Source: Nitrospiria bacterium
GTDB lineage: Bacteria > Nitrospirota > Nitrospiria > DASWJH01
Direction: 5' to 3'
DNA: 64,000 nt
Assembly: GCA_036397255.1 (NCBI GenBank)
Contig: DASWJH010000079.1
Coordinates: 50,587-114,586, forward strand
A model generated the notes under the pieces. That model saw nothing but the letters and a program-made list of their open reading frames with translations, searched no databases and was not told the origin of the DNA. Positions 17,749 to 26,842 of the stretch are shown in pieces (position 1 is the first letter of the stretch; the number at the start of each line of letters is the position of its first letter). A program made the position numbers and the translations under genes.

Positions 17749-18534
17749 CTATGGGGCTTTCCAAATCATTTTCCCATTTTGATCATAAAGTGCAAGCGGG
17801 GAGCCACTCTTTTCATCTTTTGAATCCATGCCTGCCTTTTTCGTCTCAGGGTACCCAAGCACAGCACGTTCTTTTCCGGTTTCATCCAGGATCACTAACC
17901 CGGGACTCCCGTCCGGCTTAAGTCCAAACTTTGCGCGCATCTTACTGTTCTTATCTAGAAACACTAAGTTTGCTCCGGCATGATTGATACTCAAATTAAC
18001 AGTTACGTTACCCTCCGCGTCGCTCAAAAGCCACTGTGTTCCACCATCAACAGTCGGAACACCACTCAGGGAGGCAATATGTCCCCCATTCTTGTTGCGA
18101 AGGGAGATCTCCGGGTTTCCCTCACTGGTCAGGTCAATGTCGAGGCGCTTCTTGCCTGCCTTGTCAAACAGACGGAGCGCAGGGATTCCATCACGATGCC
18201 TGGGAACCGGCTCAACACCCAACGTGGCCTGGATTTTCCCTGCCCGGTCTGCAAGGGCCAAGCGGGGTTCGTCATCTGGGGTCATTTCAAATAGGGCCCG
18301 AACCTTCCCGTTTGAATCCACCAGTTCAAACCTTTTTGCCCGGACAACTTCCTCAGTCGGCATCTCCTTGCGCTTGGTCATTTCGTCCAGAATGGATGGG
18401 GGTAATGCCGGCAATGCATCCGGGTTTCCAGGAGGCATATGCTCGTCTTCTTCATCATGACCAAACGCAACGCCACACCCTAATCCAACGATCACCACAA
18501 GGGTAAAGATTGTTCCGTAATGTTTCCAGTTCAT
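17749..18534 (-). CDS. secreted repetitive protein with Asp-Gly-Lys beta repeats
   Basis: 261 residues. A signal peptide ends near GVAFG, followed by an acidic His-containing HDEEDEH. From about residue 70 the protein repeats a 20-40-residue unit of the form FELVDSNGKVRALFEM, LALADRAGKIQATLGV, LRLFDKAGKKRLDIDL, VFLDKNSKMRAKFGL, VILDETGKERAVLGY and ALYDQNGKMIWKAP. The regular hydrophobic-polar alternation suggests a beta-roll or sheet stack. I do not recognise a named family. AAGGAGG precedes the ATG. Codon use looks more GC-rich than in the flanking AT-rich genes. Confidence 0.7.
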   Translation of the reverse strand: MNWKHYGTIFTLVVIVGLGCGVAFGHDEEDEHMPPGNPDALPALPPSILDEMTKRKEMPTEEVVRAKRFELVDSNGKVRALFEMTPDDEPRLALADRAGKIQATLGVEPVPRHRDGIPALRLFDKAGKKRLDIDLTSEGNPEISLRNKNGGHIASLSGVPTVDGGTQWLLSDAEGNVTVNLSINHAGANLVFLDKNSKMRAKFGLKPDGSPGLVILDETGKERAVLGYPETKKAGMDSKDEKSGSPLALYDQNGKMIWKAP

Positions 18535-18716
18535 TTTTGCCTCCTTAATTCAATAAGACGCTCCCTCATCGGACGATTTCCCAGTTTCGGTCTTAAATAT
18601 AATTTCCAAGAAAGGTTCCTACGGTTGTGATCCCTCCATCCCGCGTTCTTTCATCAAAGAAATTTTTCCAAAAACATGATGGAAAAAAGATGCGGAATGT
18701 TTTGTGAAAGAAATGG

Positions 18717-19271
18717 TTAGTCATTAAAGTGAAATTTCTCTTTTTTGGAGGGACACAAGTAAGTGTTTGAGTAATTTAAGTTGAGATCATCACACAAAAC
18801 ATTAATTTTTTGGATGATTTTCTTGTTTTTTTCATCCTCCTCGGCCACGTTCTTTTCGTAATCTGCTTCTACCACCACCCAATAGAACCTGGCAGGGAGA
18901 ATATTATAGACGGGAATGATATATTCTCCCTTGATGAGTTTATATTCCGAACCCTTAAGATCAAGATTAGTGATGACATCAAATTCATGAACCCTATTCT
19001 GACCATCTGGATCATCCGATAAATAAATTCCTACGGAGAATGGGCCCGATCTGGCCGGCCCCAGATTCGCCACAAAAGCCTCGGTTTTAACGAACTGCCC
19101 CCTTTGGAGATCAATTCGATTGTTATCGATATCCTCGGCAGACAGGCGTTTTACAGTGGCCACAACTAAATCCGCCCCATCGGCGCCGTAAACCCAGGAG
19201 AGCAACGGACCGACGCTCGACAGCGTCAAAAAGATAATTCCGATGATCGTCATTCTAAGTATCGGTAACAT
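18717..19271 (-). CDS. exported CARDB-like domain protein
   Basis: 184 residues from the ATG that GGAGGGG precedes at good distance; upstream GTG (19301) and ATG (19274) are alternatives. A signal peptide (ILRMTIIGIIFLTLSSVGPL) is followed by DLVVATVKRLSAEDIDNN...GQFVKTEAFVANLGPARSG and FSVGIYLSDDPDG, the layout of a CARDB cell-adhesion-like Ig domain. The tail is Lys/Asn-rich with Cys at CDDLN and YLCPS. It follows the CHRD gene on the same strand and is likely co-transcribed. Role unknown; an extracellular binding module is inferred. Confidence 0.68.
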   Translation of the reverse strand: MLPILRMTIIGIIFLTLSSVGPLLSWVYGADGADLVVATVKRLSAEDIDNNRIDLQRGQFVKTEAFVANLGPARSGPFSVGIYLSDDPDGQNRVHEFDVITNLDLKGSEYKLIKGEYIIPVYNILPARFYWVVVEADYEKNVAEEDEKNKKIIQKINVLCDDLNLNYSNTYLCPSKKEKFHFND

Positions 19272-19315
19272 CATACCCCTCCATTGCATAAACCGTAACA
19301 CCCGAATGTAACGAA

Positions 19316-19906
19316 TTATTTGTCGACCGGTTCAATCTGGCCCCGGATCTCATTTTTCGGGAACCTACCCGGTTTATTTTGGTTTGGATCCCAACCCGGA
19401 TCGGTCACGATATTGATATAGGTCTTTCCTTTCCGCATTTTCCCAAGCAGTTCGGCCAGCAGCCGTTCATCATCCTCCCCGGTCTGTTCGGCAAGCATAG
19501 GTCCGACCAGATTAAATACGCTTAATGTTCCCTCCGCCAGGACACCCTCGCGCTGCCCCTTCCCCGGAGGAAACGGTCCAGCAAGGGTGGCCACCATCGG
19601 TCCACCCTTCCCGGGGGTTCCAAGGTGGAGATTTGCAGAGACCACATGTTCAATTTTGTTTACGGTCAATTTATAATTGAACAGTTTTTTTGCCTCATCA
19701 AACCGAAAGACCGCCTTCCCTGTAGCAGGTGTATCTTGACTGGGAACCGCGTTCTCACCATTCAAAACAGCGAAAAATTCCGAAGCCGAATCTGATCCGG
19801 CGATTGCCGCGGCTGGGAAAGCGAACTGCAGTCCTATGCATAATACCCAAAAGTACTTTAGTAAAATTAAGGTTTTTTTTATTGGTTTAATAAAATTCTT
19901 TTTCAT
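19316..19906 (-). CDS. exported CHRD-domain protein
   Basis: 196 residues from the ATG with GGAG eight bases upstream; an earlier in-frame Met (19972) would spoil the signal peptide. After the signal (FWVLCIGLQFAFPAAAIAG) comes the CHRD pattern: FFAVLNGENAVPSQDTPATG, AVFRFDEAKKLFNYKLTV, ANLHLGTPGKGGPMVATL and GKTYINIVTDPGWDPNQNKP ending EIRGQIEP. CHRD domains occur in secreted proteins and have no settled biochemical role in bacteria. The gene lies between the galactose-oxidase-like gene and the CARDB-like gene, all minus strand, suggesting a shared extracellular function. Confidence 0.85.
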   Translation of the reverse strand: MKKNFIKPIKKTLILLKYFWVLCIGLQFAFPAAAIAGSDSASEFFAVLNGENAVPSQDTPATGKAVFRFDEAKKLFNYKLTVNKIEHVVSANLHLGTPGKGGPMVATLAGPFPPGKGQREGVLAEGTLSVFNLVGPMLAEQTGEDDERLLAELLGKMRKGKTYINIVTDPGWDPNQNKPGRFPKNEIRGQIEPVDK

Positions 19907-19970
19907 ATTTAAGCTCCTGAAAAATTCAAAAAAAACCCGATCTTTCCGAATTAGAAAAACAAAAAATGCC

Positions 19971-20003
19971 AAGAAGGGCGAAGCTCTTCACCTCGCCCTT
20001 CTT
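19971..20003 (-). terminator. intrinsic terminator of the galactose-oxidase-like gene
   Basis: An 11-bp perfect stem (AAGAAGGGCGA / TCGCCCTTCTT), loop of 11, followed on the minus strand by GGCATTTTTTG, giving a U-run shortly after the stem. It sits about 100 bp past the 862-residue gene and before CHRD, so CHRD-CARDB may need its own promoter or readthrough. Confidence 0.65.
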
Positions 20004-20099
20004 TTCCCAACAATTTCTCTCAGTCGTATTTCATACCCGGCCCTTTTTCCCACACAGGGCAAAGTATAGCGTTTAATTATCCTGTCTCCGTGTTTCCTA

Positions 20100-22688
20100 T
20101 TAGCCGTTGTCGTCATCCAAAAGAAGGCGTACATGCTTGGCCACACTAGGGGTGCCTTTTTTATTTACAACGAAAAGCATGTAGTCTCCAGCAATCGCCT
20201 GAGCGGGTAACGACGGCGCTCGTACGGTCAACATGTCGGCGTTGGGCCCGCTTTGCGTAGTGAACGGCAGCTTCACATATCTGTCATCATTATGCAGTGT
20301 GTGCGTTCGAGACCCGGTTCGAATGATGGAAACCGAGTCGATTTCCCTTTGACCGGGGACTTCCGCACCCAGGTCAACCATGACCTGGAACGTTTCCCCA
20401 TACTCGGTGAAATCAGGTCCAGTCTCGATCACCGGGCGAGGGGCTGGAGTGCCGTCCGCATCAGCGAACAAATAGGGCGGACTAAAGATCTGGGCGACAG
20501 AAACGCCCATATCTACGTCCCCTGGTTCATATGTCCGATCCCCTAGACGGACCATCGATGCCCGGTCCCCGGCCATCGTAATCACCGTTCCGTCAGGCAT
20601 TAGGTTTACGGTCAGGTGTATACTCCCGGCATGCGTCGTCTTGGCCAATGTCTTATAGCTGTTGTTCTTGGGATTAAAGATCGCCCACTTTGTATAATTC
20701 CTCAGCTCATACGTCCCTCCTCCGGGTCCGGCACCGCCACGGATCGCCAACGTCCCATCGGGCAGCATGACCCCGTGGACAAAACGGCCTGCCTGATACG
20801 TCTGCGCCACGACCTTAAATTCTGGATTCTCATCGGTAAAATCGATCCCCTCAATATCCGCAGTCCGGGTGCCCGAACCGGCCACATTGCCATCAATCAC
20901 AAACCATTTATGGGACTTGGTGTTGCCGTTTTCATCAAGTTCCACAAAATCGCCTGTCCCGCAGCAGTAGCCATAGCCATTTTGAGCCGTATCGATGTGC
21001 GTCCAGTGGTTCTCGGCCGGTATGTTCCGGTTGGGGTCGGCCATTGCCGCCTGGACATTAAGACAATCCAGACTGGATGCACGATTGGGGTCCACCCGTC
21101 GCCGGATCGCCCGTGTGTCATTCGCACATCCAGGGGTCGCGCAGAAATTTCTCCACTCCGCGGCCGGATCTGTGGCATCGCTCCTGGGCATGGAGACTTG
21201 CGAGCCCGGATAGTTGGGGTCCCCTGAGGGAAAATTTACAGGTGCGGGTTCGCCGGATAGAACACAAAGCTTCCAATCATCTACACCAGGTCCGGTTTGG
21301 ACCACCGTGCCGGGGGGATATAAGGGAAATGTCCTCCTCGCATTTTCCAGGGCAAAGCCTGTATCCGTAACGGGATCGTATACATCGGCAACCGCAGGAA
21401 AAACCAGTGTATTTCTGAAATCCTGATCACGCTGGTTGCGGTTAGAAATTGTTTCGTCCGGTCCTACGGATTGATCCTCATCGTCACCGGCAACCCTGAT
21501 CGCCCACCCATTTGGAAGGGTCCACCCGCTGGGATACCAGACACCAGTCCGCATATCGGAGGGATGAGAAGGATCCGTATCTTCTCTTATCCGCTGTGAG
21601 CAATCCTTCCAGGTCGGGGCGCCGATTGGGGGATTGACCAGGCGATCACCCAAACCGGTTCCGTCTTGGCCGGTCTGTGCTTCCACAAAATTATCCGCAA
21701 ATGTTAGATATTTGTTTATTATATTCGACTTATTCATCCGCCAATTGGCGTTTTGGCAGGGCTCCGGCCTGTTCGCCCAAGTACCGGTTTCAGGGTCATA
21801 GATGTTCATCTTTCTAAACCCGCTGTTGCTCTGCATGTTATGGCCGCCGATGTGAACAACTTTTCCATCCGTCAGTGTCGCATACCCGAGGGAGTAGACG
21901 TTGTATTTGAGGCCCTTAGAAAAGCCTGCATTCGAAAAGCTAGCGATGTTCAACAGGGCGTCCTCTTCATCGATCAGGGCGTTGTCAAAAATACCTTCTC
22001 CAGTTGGGGAATCCTCCGGGTCTCTTGTCTTAAAAGCATCCGGATGGCCGAGATCCCAAACCTGTGCGTTCTCCAGTCCCCAATAAGCCCTAATGCGATT
22101 CTGGATAAATTGTGTCTGGCCTTGTCGCAGCCTGTAACCCCCATATACGAGATGTTTAAAAGAAGATCTTAAACATGGATTGTTGCTTTGTGTGCTATGG
22201 GTATTTCCCACAGGGTCAGTTCTAACGACGTCTTCTGAATCGAAAAAGATATTGTTAGGCTCTACTGCATTACTCGGAAACTGGGCCCCCCATTCACTCC
22301 GGGGAATAGGCCAGGCCGAATAGGTTGTATTGCTCCCCGGAATCACTGAATTCAATACCAGTTGTTCATAACATTCTTCCGTTGCGACATCCGTTGGTAA
22401 AAACTCCGAGTGCCGCCCCTTATAGAGAATTTTGGGGGTTTCCCAATCACTACTGGACCAAATAAAACCGGAACCCACAGCATTGTAAGTCATTGGAATC
22501 AATGGCGACAATTCACCACATTTTGAGTCGTCCGTACATGTTTCGGGTTCCCATGTCGTGCCCGGCGCTGGGGGCGGCTCTTCGTCATGGGCAAGTGCGG
22601 GCGTTAAACCAGAACCCGCAACTCCGAAAAAGAGTCCAAGCCCTAGGACAACCCCTAAAAAAGCCTTCAAGCTATATTTAGACTTCAT
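20100..22688 (-). CDS. large secreted galactose-oxidase-like (kelch + DUF1929) protein
   Basis: 862 residues from the ATG preceded by AGGAGG (an earlier frame start at 22745 is less likely). A signal peptide ends near LTPALAHDEE. The body has kelch-type strands (TLTDGKVVHIGGH, TLPNGWAIRVAGDDED, VMLPDGTLAIRGGAG, NLMPDGTVITMAGD). The C-terminus is a DUF1929/galactose-oxidase E-set domain with SVSIIRTGSRTHTLHNDDRY. In copper radical oxidases the ligands are a Tyr-Cys pair, a second Tyr-His pair and a His in this TH motif. The TH motif and a His in GSIHLTVNLMPDG remain, but the Tyr before that His reads Ile and no Cys appears at the first kelch position. Cu-radical chemistry is therefore doubtful. 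Composition is more GC-rich than the flanks. Confidence 0.85.
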   Translation of the reverse strand: MKSKYSLKAFLGVVLGLGLFFGVAGSGLTPALAHDEEPPPAPGTTWEPETCTDDSKCGELSPLIPMTYNAVGSGFIWSSSDWETPKILYKGRHSEFLPTDVATEECYEQLVLNSVIPGSNTTYSAWPIPRSEWGAQFPSNAVEPNNIFFDSEDVVRTDPVGNTHSTQSNNPCLRSSFKHLVYGGYRLRQGQTQFIQNRIRAYWGLENAQVWDLGHPDAFKTRDPEDSPTGEGIFDNALIDEEDALLNIASFSNAGFSKGLKYNVYSLGYATLTDGKVVHIGGHNMQSNSGFRKMNIYDPETGTWANRPEPCQNANWRMNKSNIINKYLTFADNFVEAQTGQDGTGLGDRLVNPPIGAPTWKDCSQRIREDTDPSHPSDMRTGVWYPSGWTLPNGWAIRVAGDDEDQSVGPDETISNRNQRDQDFRNTLVFPAVADVYDPVTDTGFALENARRTFPLYPPGTVVQTGPGVDDWKLCVLSGEPAPVNFPSGDPNYPGSQVSMPRSDATDPAAEWRNFCATPGCANDTRAIRRRVDPNRASSLDCLNVQAAMADPNRNIPAENHWTHIDTAQNGYGYCCGTGDFVELDENGNTKSHKWFVIDGNVAGSGTRTADIEGIDFTDENPEFKVVAQTYQAGRFVHGVMLPDGTLAIRGGAGPGGGTYELRNYTKWAIFNPKNNSYKTLAKTTHAGSIHLTVNLMPDGTVITMAGDRASMVRLGDRTYEPGDVDMGVSVAQIFSPPYLFADADGTPAPRPVIETGPDFTEYGETFQVMVDLGAEVPGQREIDSVSIIRTGSRTHTLHNDDRYVKLPFTTQSGPNADMLTVRAPSLPAQAIAGDYMLFVVNKKGTPSVAKHVRLLLDDDNG

Positions 22689-22920
22689 TGTTAATCCTCC
22701 TCTGATTAATAAAAGTTCCTCCGCCTCAAAAAAATTCCTCCGCAATACTTGTCCACGAATTTATTTATTTTTTCAAATTTTCTCCCTTTTCCCGGGACGG
22801 CAAAATTCCAAACGATAAAAGTTCAATAAAATCATAATGAAAAATATCCCGTTCTAAAAATAACCTTAAAATTGATAGAGAAACCCCACCTAAACACTTT
22901 CATGTTTACAATTAATTAAA

Positions 22921-22936
22921 GCAATCCGAATGCCAA
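22921..22936 (-). promoter_or_regulatory. sigma-54 (-24/-12) promoter of the galactose-oxidase-like gene
   Basis: The minus strand reads TTGGCATTCGGATTGC then TTT. GG and GC are separated by exactly 10 bases, and both the TTGGCA and TTGCT elements fit consensus closely. Predicted start is near 22909, giving a leader of about 220 nt. The gene for a sigma-54 activator ends 211 bp upstream. Position, spacing and context agree. Confidence 0.8.
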
Positions 22937-23051
22937 TAGAAAAAAATGATCAAACTTGTCTAAAAAACTGACCCAACCGATTGAAAATTTTCTTTTTAAT
23001 AAAGGATAGGAAAAGGGGGGTCAAAAAGGGTGGGAAATAAGGATTTGTTTC

Positions 23052-23092
23052 ATGTAACAGTTGCAACTGTTACATTTGCAACGAATGTAACA
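23052..23092. promoter_or_regulatory. probable activator binding sites (palindromic enhancer)
   Basis: A 24-bp perfect palindrome spans 23052-23075; each half reads ATGTAACAGTTG. A further inverted half-site ATGTAACA lies at 23085-23092, pairing with TGTTACAT at 23068-23075. The centre of the palindrome is about 154 bp upstream of the predicted sigma-54 start, the usual distance for an enhancer contacted by looping. It sits just downstream of the activator's stop codon. Confidence 0.75.
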
Positions 23093-23147
23093 GATGAAAT
23101 ATATCCTTTCGGAAATTTAAACAAAGGGCTTTTTTATTTTAAAGGAT

Positions 23148-25259
23148 TTAAAGGCAAATCACGGAAAGGAGGATGATCGGGGCATTATGGTCTTTCAATT
23201 TTCTCCAAAGGGTGGTCCTGCTGATTCCCAAAAGTTGCGCCGCCTTGGATCGTTTACCGCCCACCTGATCAAGGACTTTAAGAAAATCGCCGTCTTTCCC
23301 TATTTTCTTCCCTTCACCGGCATTGAATGCTTCAACAGCTTTTCCCTTAGGGTCAGAAGGTTCCGGGGAAGAGAGCACTTCTTCGTTTATTTCTAAAACG
23401 GACCCGGCGCACAAAATCACCGCCCGTTCAATCATATGTTCGAGTTCCCGGACATTTCCGGGCCAGGGATAAGAAACCAACTTATTCATGGTTTCTTTAT
23501 CCACATCTATAATCTTCTTATTCATTATGTCTGAATATTTTTTGATAAAATAATAAGCCAGCATCGGAATGTCCTCCCGCCGTTCCCGCAGAGGCGGCAG
23601 ATTGATGGGAAACACATTCAACCGGTAAAATAAATCCGCCCGAAAGCTGTCATCTTCAGTGACCTTAGACAAGTTTCGGTTCGTGGCGGCGATCACCCGT
23701 ACATTGATACTGATGGTTCTCGTTCCTCCTACCCTTTCGAATTTCCGGTGCTCTAATACCCTCAAAAGTTTCGCCTGCGCTTCTTTGGGTAGCTCTCCGA
23801 TTTCATCCAAAAAAATGGTTCCGCCGTCCGCCAATTCAAAACGCCCCACCCTTCGGATAATCGCACTGGTAAATGCCCCTTTTTCATGACCGAATAATTC
23901 ACTTTCGACCAGGCCGGGTGGAAGTGACGCACAATCCACGGTGATCAGAGAATTATTTTTACGTGAGCTGAGCTGAAAGATTGCCTTTGCCAACAGCCCC
24001 TTGCCTGTCCCTGTTTCTCCCGTAATGAGAACGGAGGATTCCGTTCCGGCAACCATTTCGACACGTTTCAAAACCTCCTGGATCACTGGACTTTTTCCAA
24101 TGATTTCCTTAAATTTAGACTCGGCCTTCATTTTTCTTTGAATGTATACGTTTTCTATTAAAGAAATTCTATTTTTTGCTTCCCTTTCAATATTTTTAGA
24201 ATTGTTTAAGACCAGAGCGATCGTATGGGATAAATCCTCCATGTAGGGTATTGATTCCATGGGAAAGCGATCACGGCCCCTAGAAGCATAGTTCAGGACT
24301 CCAATCACTTTATCCCCATTCAGAAGCGGAAAAGCGCAATAGGATTGAAAATAATTTTTCGAGCAATTTTCGTAACAAAAGGGAAACTTCTTTAAATCTT
24401 CTATTTCCTTCATGAAAAAGGATTTTTTGTTTTTGAGGATCCACTCGGCGGATGTTCCAGTTTGGGGGATCACCAGAATCGAATTGGAATGAATCTGTTT
24501 ATTTTCGATATGGATAAAAAAGCATTCCAAATCCGTTCCGTCGGGACTGGGCAAAAGAAGCCCCATTTCATCAAAAGGAACGGTCTTACGAACCGCGTCG
24601 GCAATTTTCCCGAACATGGAACTCAAATCATTTTGAAACAACCCGGCTTCCAGGACCCTGAAAATAGTATTCCGCTCCGCCAGGATGCGTTTGACTTGTA
24701 GTACCCGTCGGCTTAATCTTTCTTTTAAAATCCTGTTTTTATGATGATAGATACGGCTGGAACGGGTTATTTCCAGCACAAATCCAAGATTCCTTGTAAG
24801 GGTTTCTAAAACTGTAACCTGTTCTTCGCTGATATCAATGTTTTCAAAAACCCCAAGGATGAGGAGACCCAAATCCCTTTCAAAATGCACAATGGGAAAA
24901 ACAAAAAGATTTTTTAAATTTAAATGACGAAGTGCCGGAGGGGGCGGTCGTTTACTGAAGGTCCCGCTAATATTTTTTGTAAGAAATTCTCCCTGATCAA
25001 GGAAATCCTGAATCGCTTTTTCCGAAAAAAGTTGTGTTTGAAAACCATGTCCTTTCCAGGCCCCCCCTTTTTCTTCAGGTCGGAGGGCAACAGCCCAAAA
25101 ATGGTCCTCCCAAACAGAATTTAGAGCTTCAACAAAAACTTGGGGGATTTGTTGGTTATTCTTTTCTTGGACTTGTGAATTTAAATGGGATTGAATCAAA
25201 TTCAGTTTTCGAAGGATGGTTTCCCCACCTTTTGAGGTATTTTCATTTTCAAAAAACAT
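23148..25259 (-). CDS. sigma-54-dependent activator with two GAF domains
   Basis: 703 residues. GAF-like domains lie at about 45-165 and 205-355, joined by a helical linker (170-200). The AAA+ domain (385-610) has Walker A GETGTGKG, the sigma-54 contact loop in HEKGAFTSA (GAFTGA is usual), Walker B TIFLDEIGEL, and R-finger region LFYRLNVFPINLPPLRERR. A Fis-type HTH (VGGKRSKAAQLLGISRTTLW) ends it. The second GAF has Cys295, Cys299 and Cys308, a possible metal or redox site. It should remodel sigma-54 polymerase at -24/-12 promoters; the adjacent promoter and palindrome name its likely target. The Ser at position five of the loop could weaken sigma-54 contact. Confidence 0.92.
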   Translation of the reverse strand: MFFENENTSKGGETILRKLNLIQSHLNSQVQEKNNQQIPQVFVEALNSVWEDHFWAVALRPEEKGGAWKGHGFQTQLFSEKAIQDFLDQGEFLTKNISGTFSKRPPPPALRHLNLKNLFVFPIVHFERDLGLLILGVFENIDISEEQVTVLETLTRNLGFVLEITRSSRIYHHKNRILKERLSRRVLQVKRILAERNTIFRVLEAGLFQNDLSSMFGKIADAVRKTVPFDEMGLLLPSPDGTDLECFFIHIENKQIHSNSILVIPQTGTSAEWILKNKKSFFMKEIEDLKKFPFCYENCSKNYFQSYCAFPLLNGDKVIGVLNYASRGRDRFPMESIPYMEDLSHTIALVLNNSKNIEREAKNRISLIENVYIQRKMKAESKFKEIIGKSPVIQEVLKRVEMVAGTESSVLITGETGTGKGLLAKAIFQLSSRKNNSLITVDCASLPPGLVESELFGHEKGAFTSAIIRRVGRFELADGGTIFLDEIGELPKEAQAKLLRVLEHRKFERVGGTRTISINVRVIAATNRNLSKVTEDDSFRADLFYRLNVFPINLPPLRERREDIPMLAYYFIKKYSDIMNKKIIDVDKETMNKLVSYPWPGNVRELEHMIERAVILCAGSVLEINEEVLSSPEPSDPKGKAVEAFNAGEGKKIGKDGDFLKVLDQVGGKRSKAAQLLGISRTTLWRKLKDHNAPIILLSVICL

Positions 25260-25939
25260 CTTATACCTCTTTTCAACCTAGGAAATCTCACAAAAATAAA
25301 AAATTTCCTAAGGGTAAGTTAAGATAACTTCTTATTCATCTTTTTGAAAATTGATTTTGGAAAAGAACTTACAATTTAAGAAATATAATGATAATTGCTC
25401 AAACCACCCATTAAGGCCTATATAGGAGTTAAAAGAAAAAAGAGGAAAATAAAAACGGTGAAGGGCTGAGAACACAACCCTGCTCCTTTTAAAGGTTTCG
25501 GAAACGGTAGGCAGAATAATCCGTATAGGGAGAAGGTTCAATCATATTTATTATAAAAAAAATAGTCAATAAAAATCATAAACTTTTTCTATTATTTCAA
25601 ATAGATCCTAATCATTTATTCTTAAAAAATTACTAATAAATTTATATAAGAAAGTATAAAGATGGGGGGGGGAAATGTTTAGGACCATATCAACCAGTTA
25701 ATATAAAAGTCCTTTTTCCAATTACAAGCCTCAAAAGGATACTACATTTTTCTTGAGGCTTTAGGGTAGATTCAAGTTTTACGGAAAACACCTAAAACTA
25801 AATCGAATCCCAAAACTCCAACAGAGGAGACTTTATAAAAAAAACGTTAATTTATCTTTTAAGTTGTGTTTCGGACCTATTTAAGGAATTTTTAGGGGTT
25901 GGGACACCGGAAACGAGGAATTCCCTTTGGGAAACTTTT
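25260..25939. other. 680-bp gene-free AT-rich region
   Basis: It lies between the TPR lipoprotein (3' end at 25940) and the 5' end of the activator. The activator's promoter must be at its left end; TTGAGC / TTAAAT with 17 bp between is visible on the minus strand near 25370-25400. A long-loop inverted repeat (AAGCCTCAA at 25726-25734, TTGAGGCTT at 25753-25761) is present. No convincing gene was found. Confidence 0.4.
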
Positions 25940-26842
25940 TTAGAAATCCTCCAAGGTTTTCTCAGAACCCCTGGAAGTGTTAAGTAATCCGGTTGCTTTT
26001 TCAATTTTTATCCGATTAGAAGGGGTATCGGGGGCCAATTTTTTAAAATTTTCTAACTCCTTTTCTGCTTCCACAAAATTTCCTTTTTCAATTAGTGCAA
26101 ACATTAAATTGGATTGGGCCATTGCATTTTTTGGATTGATGCGAATAATAGTCCTGAATTCTTCAATCGCTCCATCAAAATCCTCTTTTTTAAATAGAGC
26201 ACTCCCGAGCCCAAAGTGAATCATCATATCTTCCGGCTTTAGGCGGGTCGCTAAACGAAACTCCTCAACCGCTCCATCAAGATCCTCTTTTTTAAAAAGT
26301 GAAATTCCGAGGCCTTCATGGGCTTCTGCAAAGTTGGGGTTCAGGCGAATCGCGGTGCGAAATTCCTCAATCGCCCTATCAAAATCCTCTTGGCTAAGAA
26401 GTACATATCCAAGACCCTCATGGGCCGCTGCAAAGCGGGGGTTTATCCCTATCGCGCCACGAAACGCTCCCACCGCCCCCGCTCCATCCCCTTTTTCAAA
26501 CAGTGCCCCGCCCAAGCCAAAGTGGCCCATTGCATCATTTGGGTTTAGGGGAATTGCAATACGAAACTCCTCGATTGCACCATCAAGATCCCCTTTTTCT
26601 AAAAGGGCCGTTCCAAGATTATAATGGTTGTTTCCATCTTTTGGGTTTAGGCGAATAGCGGTCCGCAATTCCTTAATGGTATTATCAAGACCTTCCCTCA
26701 TTGGGTTCTCAATTTCCTGACGCAATTGGTTCTCATTCCCCTTTGGGGAGCCTTTTAAACTATTTACATCACACCCCATTACCATCCCTATTAGGAAAAG
26801 GGGAAATAAGGCGGAACCCAGTATATTTGCTTTCCCATTCAT
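25940..26842 (-). CDS. TPR-repeat lipoprotein
   Basis: 300 residues from the ATG preceded by GGAAGG; an in-frame ATG seven codons earlier is less well placed. The signal (ILGSALFPLFLIGMVMGC) ends in a lipobox. After a short linker come about six TPR units of 34 residues, each with (A/D)xx(N/H).GLG.ALFEKGD.DGAIEEFR.AI.(L/I)NP. TPR arrays bind partner proteins; no catalytic domain is present. The repeats are highly similar to one another, implying recent internal duplication. The partner is unknown; neighbours offer no clue. Confidence 0.85.
   Translation of the reverse strand: MNGKANILGSALFPLFLIGMVMGCDVNSLKGSPKGNENQLRQEIENPMREGLDNTIKELRTAIRLNPKDGNNHYNLGTALLEKGDLDGAIEEFRIAIPLNPNDAMGHFGLGGALFEKGDGAGAVGAFRGAIGINPRFAAAHEGLGYVLLSQEDFDRAIEEFRTAIRLNPNFAEAHEGLGISLFKKEDLDGAVEEFRLATRLKPEDMMIHFGLGSALFKKEDFDGAIEEFRTIIRINPKNAMAQSNLMFALIEKGNFVEAEKELENFKKLAPDTPSNRIKIEKATGLLNTSRGSEKTLEDF

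Noticed and set aside
20616..21227. Long plus-strand frame opposite the galactose-oxidase-like gene
   Set aside because: Shadow of a GC-richer coding region; the minus-strand product has a signal peptide and family motifs.
22741..22755. Second sigma-54-like match on the minus strand (TGGACAAGTATTGC)
   Set aside because: Only nine bases separate GG and GC; the factor requires ten. The site at 22921-22936 has correct spacing and better sequence.
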